Part shown: piece after piece, positions 58,677-64,000 of the stretch
How positions within the stretch are numbered: position 1 is the stretch's first letter
Layout: each line of letters starts with the position of its first letter
Origin: Pseudomonas sp. FP2309
GTDB lineage: Bacteria; Pseudomonadota; Gammaproteobacteria; Pseudomonadales; Pseudomonadaceae
NCBI RefSeq assembly: GCF_030687575.1
Contig: NZ_CP117439.1
Location: 372,001 to 436,000, forward strand
Reading direction: 5' to 3'
DNA: 64,000 bases
The notes under the pieces: model-generated
The model's input: the letters and a program-made list of their open reading frames with translations, nothing else
Databases searched by the model: none
Told to the model about the DNA's origin: nothing
Translations under genes and position numbers: made by a program

Positions 58677-60413
58677 GTGATTGTTAGTCCCTGTAATGCA
58701 CCAAAATTGTCTGCCAAACGGTTACGAAACGCACTGGTAACGGGCTCGGCCCTGTTTTGCCTGTTCGGCGCGGGTCAACTGTGGGCATTCAGTCTGGATG
58801 ATGTGTCGGCCAAGGCAAAAGAGCTGGCCGGGCAGAAATACGAAGCTCCGCGCAGCAATCTGCCGAACGAATTCCGTGAGATGAAGTTCGCGGACTACCA
58901 GAAGATTCGTTTCCGTAACGAAAAAGCCGAATGGGCCGATCAGAACACCCCGTTCAAGCTGTCCTTCTATCACCAGGGTATGCATTTCGATACACCGGTG
59001 AAAATCAACGAAGTGACCGCCGACAGCGTGCATGAAATCAAATACGACCCGTCGCGTTTCGACTTCGGCGACGTGAAGTTTGATCCTAAAGCCACCGAGC
59101 AACTGGGTTATGCCGGTTTCCGTGTGCTGTACCCGATCAACAAGAACGACAAGCAAGACGAAATCATGACCATGCTCGGCGCGAGCTATTTCCGCGTCGT
59201 CGGCAAGGACCAGGTTTACGGCCTGTCCGCCCGTGGCATGGCGATCGACACGGCGTTGCCGTCCGGCGAAGAGTTCCCGCGTTTCACCGAGTTCTGGATC
59301 GAACGTCCAAAGCCGGGCGACAAGCACCTGGTGATCTTTGCGCTGCTGGATTCGCCCCGTGCGACCGGCGCCTATCGTCTGATCCTGCGTCCGGGCACCG
59401 ACACCGTCGTCGATGTGAAGTCCCAGATGTTCCTGCGTGACAAGGTCAGCAAGCTGGGCGTTGCCCCACTGACCAGCATGTTCCTGTTCGGCGCTAACCA
59501 GCCGTCCAAGGTGCTCAACTACCGTCGTGAACTGCACGACTCCAGCGGCCTGTCGATCCATGCCGGTAACGGCGAGTGGATCTGGCGCCCACTGAACAAC
59601 CCGAAACACCTGTCGGTCAGCAACTTCACCGTGGAAAACCCACGGGGGTTCGGCCTGCTGCAACGAGGTCGCAACTTCAGCCACTACGAAGACCTGGACG
59701 ACAACTACGACAAGCGCCCAAGCGCCTGGATCGAGCCTGAGGGCGACTGGGGCAAGGGTTCCGTCGACCTGGTCGAGATCCCGACCGCCGATGAAACCAA
59801 CGACAACATCGTTGCCTTCTGGAGCCCGGCCGAGCTGCCTAAAGTCGGTGAGCCACTGGAAGTCGCCTACCGCCTGCACTGGACCCTGGACGACGCTGCG
59901 TTCCACTCGCCGGACAGCGCCTGGGTCAAGCAGACCCTGCGTTCCACGGGTGACGTCAAGCAATCCAACCTGATCCGTCAGCCGGACGGCAGCGTGGCTT
60001 ATCTGGTGGACTTCGAGGGCCCGTCCCTGAAGAAACTGCTGCCGGACGCCCCGGTGCGCAGCCAGGTGAGCGTGGGTGACAACGCTGAACTCGTAGAAAA
60101 CAGCGTGCGTTACAACGAACACACCAAAGGCTGGCGCCTGACGCTGCGTCTGAAGATCAAGGACGCGGGCAAACCGACCGAAATGCGTGCGGCCCTGGTG
60201 CAAGACATTCCTCAGGCTGAGCCCGAGAAAGTCTCGACCCAAGTGCTGAAGGCTGACAAGGTTTTGGCCAAGCAACATGAAAAACAGGCCAAGAAAGACG
60301 CCAAGGACAAGGAAGCCAAGCAGCCGGAAGCTGCCCCAGCCACACCGGAGCCGATCAAGACTGAGCAAGTCCTGACCGAAACCTGGAGCTATCAGTTGCC
60401 TGCCGATGAGTAA
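58677..60413 (+). CDS. opgG: Glucan biosynthesis protein OpgG
   Basis: This periplasmic protein is needed to build osmoregulated periplasmic glucans, likely adding or shaping the beta-1,6 branches. The 578-residue precursor has a signal peptide (cut after LWA), then [21 protein letters not shown] and the MdoG fold with [27 protein letters not shown] and [20 protein letters not shown] Lys/Ala/Glu-rich tail follows (about 525-560). The GTG at 58677 with GAGGG six bases upstream is chosen over a TTG at 58650. It overlaps opgH by eight bases. Confidence 0.94.
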   Translation: MIVSPCNAPKLSAKRLRNALVTGSALFCLFGAGQLWAFSLDDVSAKAKELAGQKYEAPRSNLPNEFREMKFADYQKIRFRNEKAEWADQNTPFKLSFYHQGMHFDTPVKINEVTADSVHEIKYDPSRFDFGDVKFDPKATEQLGYAGFRVLYPINKNDKQDEIMTMLGASYFRVVGKDQVYGLSARGMAIDTALPSGEEFPRFTEFWIERPKPGDKHLVIFALLDSPRATGAYRLILRPGTDTVVDVKSQMFLRDKVSKLGVAPLTSMFLFGANQPSKVLNYRRELHDSSGLSIHAGNGEWIWRPLNNPKHLSVSNFTVENPRGFGLLQRGRNFSHYEDLDDNYDKRPSAWIEPEGDWGKGSVDLVEIPTADETNDNIVAFWSPAELPKVGEPLEVAYRLHWTLDDAAFHSPDSAWVKQTLRSTGDVKQSNLIRQPDGSVAYLVDFEGPSLKKLLPDAPVRSQVSVGDNAELVENSVRYNEHTKGWRLTLRLKIKDAGKPTEMRAALVQDIPQAEPEKVSTQVLKADKVLAKQHEKQAKKDAKDKEAKQPEAAPATPEPIKTEQVLTETWSYQLPADE

Positions 60414-62976
60414 TTCTCAAGCCCGGCCAGAGACTCTGACCGAGTATCTGGCGCACCTGCCGATGACCGCTGAGCAGCGCGCCGAACTGGCGGGCTGCAC
60501 CTCCTTCAGCGAGTTGCACGAACGGTTGTCGTCCAAGACCTTCGATGCGCCCATCGACGCCGCCCAGGCGTCGGTCGGCAGCCGGTTGAACCTCAGCACG
60601 GCCGAAGAGCTGCAAGACGCCGAAATGCTGGGGCTCGACGCCGGCGGTCGCGTGTGCCTCAAGGCCACGCCGCCGATTCGTCGCACTCGCGTGGTACCGG
60701 AGCCGTGGCGCACCAATATCCTGGTGCGCGGCTGGCGCCGTATCACCGGTCGCAGCAACCCACCGGCACCGCCGAAGGATGAACGTGTACTGCCGGCCGC
60801 GCGCTGGCGTACCGTGGGTTCTATCCGTCGTTACATCCTGCTGGTGCTGATGCTTGGCCAGACCATCGTGGCTGGCTGGTACATGAAAGGCATCATGCCG
60901 TACCAGGGCTGGTCGCTGGTCGACTTCGACGAAATCCGCAACCAAACCCTGCTGCAAACCGCCACTCAGGTGCTGCCGTACGCCCTGCAAACCAGCATCC
61001 TGATCATGTTCGGTATCTTGTTCTGCTGGGTTTCGGCGGGCTTCTGGACCGCCTTGATGGGCTTCCTTGAGCTGCTGACCGGCCACGATAAATACCGGAT
61101 CTCCGGTAAAAGTGCCGGCAACGAGGCGATTCCGAAAGATGCCCGCACCGCGTTGGTCATGCCGATCTGCAACGAAGACGTGCCGCGTGTATTCGCCGGT
61201 TTGCGCGCAACGTTTGAATCGGTAGCGGCCACAGGTGACCTGGACCGCTTCGACTTTTTCGTGCTCAGCGACAGTAACGACGCCGACATCTGCATCGCCG
61301 AACAGCAAGCCTGGCTGGACGTGTGCCGTGAGGCCGGTGGTTTCGGCAAGATTTTCTATCGCCGTCGCCGTCGTCGCGTAAAGCGCAAGAGCGGCAACCT
61401 CGACGACTTCTGCCGTCGTTGGGGCGGTGAATACAAGTACATGGTGGTGCTCGACGCTGACTCGGTGATGAGCGGCGAATGCCTGACCAGCCTGGTGCGC
61501 TTGATGGAAGCCACGCCGGATGCCGGGATTATCCAGACTGCGCCGCGTGCGTCGGGCATGGACACCCTGTATGCGCGCATGCAGCAGTTCGCCACCCGTG
61601 TGTATGGCCCGCTGTTCACCGCTGGCCTGCACTTCTGGCAACTGGGTGAATCCCACTACTGGGGTCACAACGCGATCATCCGCATGAAGCCGTTTATCGA
61701 GCACTGCGCCCTGGCGCCATTGCCGGGTAAAGGTGCGTTCGCCGGGTCTATCCTGTCCCACGACTTCGTTGAAGCGGCGCTGATGCGCCGTGCCGGCTGG
61801 GGCGTTTGGATCGCCTACGACCTGCCGGGCAGCTACGAAGAACTGCCGCCGAACCTGCTTGATGAACTCAAGCGCGACCGTCGCTGGTGCCACGGTAACC
61901 TGATGAACTTCCGCCTGTTCCTGGTCAAGGGCATGCACCCGGTGCACCGTGCGGTGTTCCTGACCGGCGTGATGTCGTACCTCTCGGCGCCGTTGTGGTT
62001 CCTGTTTCTGGTGCTGTCCACGGCCCTGCTGGCGGTGAACACCCTGATGGAGCCGCAGTACTTCATGGCGCCGCGCCAGTTGTACCCGCTGTGGCCACAA
62101 TGGCATCCGGACAAGGCGGTGGCGCTGTTCTCCACCACCATCGTGCTGCTGTTCCTGCCCAAGTTGCTCAGCATCATCCTGATCTGGGCCAAGGGCGCGA
62201 AAGAGTTCGGCGGCAAGTTCAAGGTGACCATGTCGATGCTCCTGGAGATGCTGTTCTCCATGCTGCTGGCGCCTGTGCGGATGATTTTCCACACCCGTTT
62301 CGTCCTCGCCGCGTTCCTCGGCTGGGCCGCGACCTGGAACTCGCCCAAGCGTGACGACGACTCGACCACCTGGGGCGAGGCGTTCAAACGTCACGGCACC
62401 CAGACGTTGCTGGGCTTCCTCTGGGCCTTGCTGGTGGTGTGGTTGAACCCCAGCTTCCTGTGGTGGCTGGTGCCGATCGTCGGTTCGCTGATGTTGTCGA
62501 TCCCGGTATCGGTGATCTCCAGCCGTGTGAACCTGGGCCTCAAGTCTCGCGACGAGAGCCTGTTCCTGATCCCTGAGGAGTACAACCCGCCGCAAGCGCT
62601 GCTGTCGACGGAGAAGTACACCCACGAAAACCGTTGGCATGCCCTTAACGATGGGTTCGTGCGTTCGGTGGTGGACCCGCAGCAGAACGCCCTGGCGTGT
62701 GCCCTGGCGACCTCGCGTCACCGTGAGGCCGAGCCGATTGAATACCTGCGTACCGAACGTGTTCGTCACGCGTTGAAAGTCGGTCCTGCCGGCCTCAACA
62801 ACGCTGAACGCGTGGCCTTGCTCAGTGACCCGGTCGCCCTGGCGCGCCTCCACGAGCAGGTCTGGAGCGAGGGGCATGCCGAGTGGCTGGCCGCTTGGCG
62901 TGACTCGATCAAAGCCGATCCACACGCGCCGTTGCTGCCGCTGCAACCGCTGTCGTCTCAGGCCCAGCCGGCCTGA
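60406..62976 (+). CDS. opgH: Glucan glucosyltransferase OpgH
   Basis: OpgH polymerises the beta-1,2 glucan backbone from UDP-glucose at the inner membrane. The 856 residues include an N-terminal cytosolic part, two membrane segments (about 140-215) and the GT2 catalytic domain: [44 protein letters not shown] and [11 protein letters not shown]. Several C-terminal membrane helices follow. The start lies inside the end of opgG, so expression is coupled. A hairpin follows. Confidence 0.96.
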   Translation: MSNSQARPETLTEYLAHLPMTAEQRAELAGCTSFSELHERLSSKTFDAPIDAAQASVGSRLNLSTAEELQDAEMLGLDAGGRVCLKATPPIRRTRVVPEPWRTNILVRGWRRITGRSNPPAPPKDERVLPAARWRTVGSIRRYILLVLMLGQTIVAGWYMKGIMPYQGWSLVDFDEIRNQTLLQTATQVLPYALQTSILIMFGILFCWVSAGFWTALMGFLELLTGHDKYRISGKSAGNEAIPKDARTALVMPICNEDVPRVFAGLRATFESVAATGDLDRFDFFVLSDSNDADICIAEQQAWLDVCREAGGFGKIFYRRRRRRVKRKSGNLDDFCRRWGGEYKYMVVLDADSVMSGECLTSLVRLMEATPDAGIIQTAPRASGMDTLYARMQQFATRVYGPLFTAGLHFWQLGESHYWGHNAIIRMKPFIEHCALAPLPGKGAFAGSILSHDFVEAALMRRAGWGVWIAYDLPGSYEELPPNLLDELKRDRRWCHGNLMNFRLFLVKGMHPVHRAVFLTGVMSYLSAPLWFLFLVLSTALLAVNTLMEPQYFMAPRQLYPLWPQWHPDKAVALFSTTIVLLFLPKLLSIILIWAKGAKEFGGKFKVTMSMLLEMLFSMLLAPVRMIFHTRFVLAAFLGWAATWNSPKRDDDSTTWGEAFKRHGTQTLLGFLWALLVVWLNPSFLWWLVPIVGSLMLSIPVSVISSRVNLGLKSRDESLFLIPEEYNPPQALLSTEKYTHENRWHALNDGFVRSVVDPQQNALACALATSRHREAEPIEYLRTERVRHALKVGPAGLNNAERVALLSDPVALARLHEQVWSEGHAEWLAAWRDSIKADPHAPLLPLQPLSSQAQPA

Positions 62977-62981
62977 TTCAG

Positions 62982-63010
62982 ACACCCCCGAGGGCTCACC
63001 TCGGGGGTGT
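62982..63010 (+). terminator. opgGH terminator
   Basis: ACACCCCCGAGG, loop GCTCA and CCTCGGGGGTGT form a perfect 12-bp stem six bases after the opgH stop. The T tract is poor (TTCC), so termination may be partial or helped by Rho. Confidence 0.7.
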
Positions 63011-63163
63011 TCCAAGCGCTGGTCCTACGGCGTTTCGCACCTCTTCCGAATATCCCTGACCCCTTGTTATTTCGAAACAAAAGACCCTCGTCCGAGGCGT
63101 TTTTGCCTGCCTGCGACTGGAGTAGGATCGCCCCCCTCATTCGACTCGATCACTGGGGGACTC

Positions 63164-63964
63164 ATGATCAAAAGGTATTGCTCGGCCTGGCTGATGGGCG
63201 TTGTGGCGTGGGTACTTGCCGGGGTTGCGCACGCGGGAGCGATTGACGACGCGGTGCGCCGGGGTGTGCTCAAAGTCGGCACCACGCCGACCTATGTGCC
63301 GTTCGAAATGACCGATAAACAGGGGCGCATCGTTGGCTTCGAAATCGACTTGCTCAAGGTGATGAGCCAGGCCCTGGGGGTTGAGCTTGAACTGGTTGCT
63401 GTGCCCTACACCGAGTTGTTATCGGGGTTGCAGGCGAAAAAATTCGACATGATCGGCAGCGGCATGACGGTCACCCAGGAGCGCAATCTCAAGCTGAACT
63501 TCAGCGATGCCTTTATCGTGGTCGGCCAGACCGTGCTGCTGCACCCCAGCCTGGCCGGCAAGGTCACCAGTGTTGAAGACCTGGACGACGCCAGCTACCG
63601 CATCGTCGCCAGCGAAGGCACCACCGGCGAAGCCGCCGCGCAGCGGTTTTTGGGGGCGGCTCGGCTGAGCAGCTTTGCCACGCCGGAAGAGGGCGTGCGC
63701 CAGGTCGTACAAGGCAAGGCCGACGCGTTTATCCACGATGCGCCGTACAACCTGATCGCCATGAGCCGGCCGGAGAACAGTGCGTTGCTGTTGCTGGAGC
63801 AGCCGTTCACCTTCGAGCCCCTGGCGTTCGGCGTCAAAAAAGGCGATTTCGACAGCCTCAACTGGATCAACCATTTTCTCAATCAGGTGGCCCAGGACGG
63901 CACCTATGATCGCCTGCATGACCGTTGGTTCAAGGACACCGCGTGGCTGGCGGAAATCGACTGA
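63164..63964 (+). CDS. Amino-acid-type ABC substrate-binding protein
   Basis: The 266-residue precursor has a signal peptide (cut after AHA). A type 3 binding fold follows, VLKVGTTPTYVPFEMTDKQGRIVGFEIDLLKVMSQALG, with FDMIGSGMTVTQERNLKLNFSDAF and a second domain with KADAFIHDAPYNL. Arg in QERNL and Asp in DAPY are ligand-binding residues of the amino-acid group. It probably works with permease genes just beyond the right edge; only 36 bases follow. The start is the ATG at 63164, where the signal peptide begins. Confidence 0.85.
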   Translation: MIKRYCSAWLMGVVAWVLAGVAHAGAIDDAVRRGVLKVGTTPTYVPFEMTDKQGRIVGFEIDLLKVMSQALGVELELVAVPYTELLSGLQAKKFDMIGSGMTVTQERNLKLNFSDAFIVVGQTVLLHPSLAGKVTSVEDLDDASYRIVASEGTTGEAAAQRFLGAARLSSFATPEEGVRQVVQGKADAFIHDAPYNLIAMSRPENSALLLLEQPFTFEPLAFGVKKGDFDSLNWINHFLNQVAQDGTYDRLHDRWFKDTAWLAEID

Positions 63965-64000
63965 AAGTCATAACTGCTTACACATCAATCCCTTGCTGCG

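Noticed and set aside
60355..63015. Very long minus-strand open frame (about 886 codons) opposite opgH, and similar ones opposite glgP (30874-33234) and the his genes (8142-10424)
   Set aside because: They mirror well-recognised genes, are rich in Gln, His, Arg and Ala as expected from reading G/C-biased codons backwards, and have no ribosome sites or domains.

Overview
This window is a chromosomal segment of a fluorescent Pseudomonas, most likely of the P. fluorescens group. The evidence is the gene content, a five-step hut pathway with hutF, the yggX-mutY-asmA and hisBHAF arrangements, and two families of intergenic inverted repeats: GTGGGAGGGGGC-type and ATTCCCACGC-type REP/REPIN elements. 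I see no prophage, insertion sequence, CRISPR array or island; almost everything is core-like, densely packed and coded without gaps.

Left part (1-11.6 kb): a GT39-type membrane glycosyltransferase, tRNA-Phe with its own promoter and terminator, then yggX, mutY and an asmA-like gene on the minus strand. An OFA-type MFS transporter follows, then the hisB-hisH-DUF2164-hisA-hisF operon and a periplasmic solute-binding protein.

Middle part (11.6-26.3 kb): a Vps62-domain protein of unknown role stands alone. Next come yibQ, ctpA, envC and gpmI (minus), divergent from yibN-grxC-secB (plus), the same neighbourhood as in E. coli. trmL, a small membrane protein and an unusual three-unit tandem repeat lie before the nitrogen-control block ntrC-ntrB and glnA. 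A cupin lipoprotein and a secreted chorismate mutase sit between ntrB and glnA. Sigma-54 promoters and NtrC-type sites can be read in front of glnA and ntrB.

26.6-40.6 kb: thiI, typA, a YkgJ cysteine-cluster protein, glgP, the DUF2339-DUF3999 pair, fbp, a small lipoprotein and lipocalin blc.

40.6-54.8 kb: the complete histidine utilization region. It holds hutF, divergent hutC-hutD, and a long unit hutU, NCS1 permease, three ABC transporter genes (hutXWV), hutH1, hutH2, hutI and hutG. A sigma-54 promoter before hutU carries a HutC operator over its predicted start point. The most striking observation of the window is here. hutH1 is intact and in the operon, but its product has lost exactly the Ala-Ser-Gly triad that makes the MIO cofactor, as well as two other active-site residues, while hutH2 next door is canonical. 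hutH1 therefore cannot be an ordinary histidase.

Right part (54.8-64 kb): an orphan ChoX-like binding protein with an HSL-type hydrolase, pip-dtd, the opgG-opgH osmoregulated glucan operon, and an amino-acid-type solute-binding protein at the edge.
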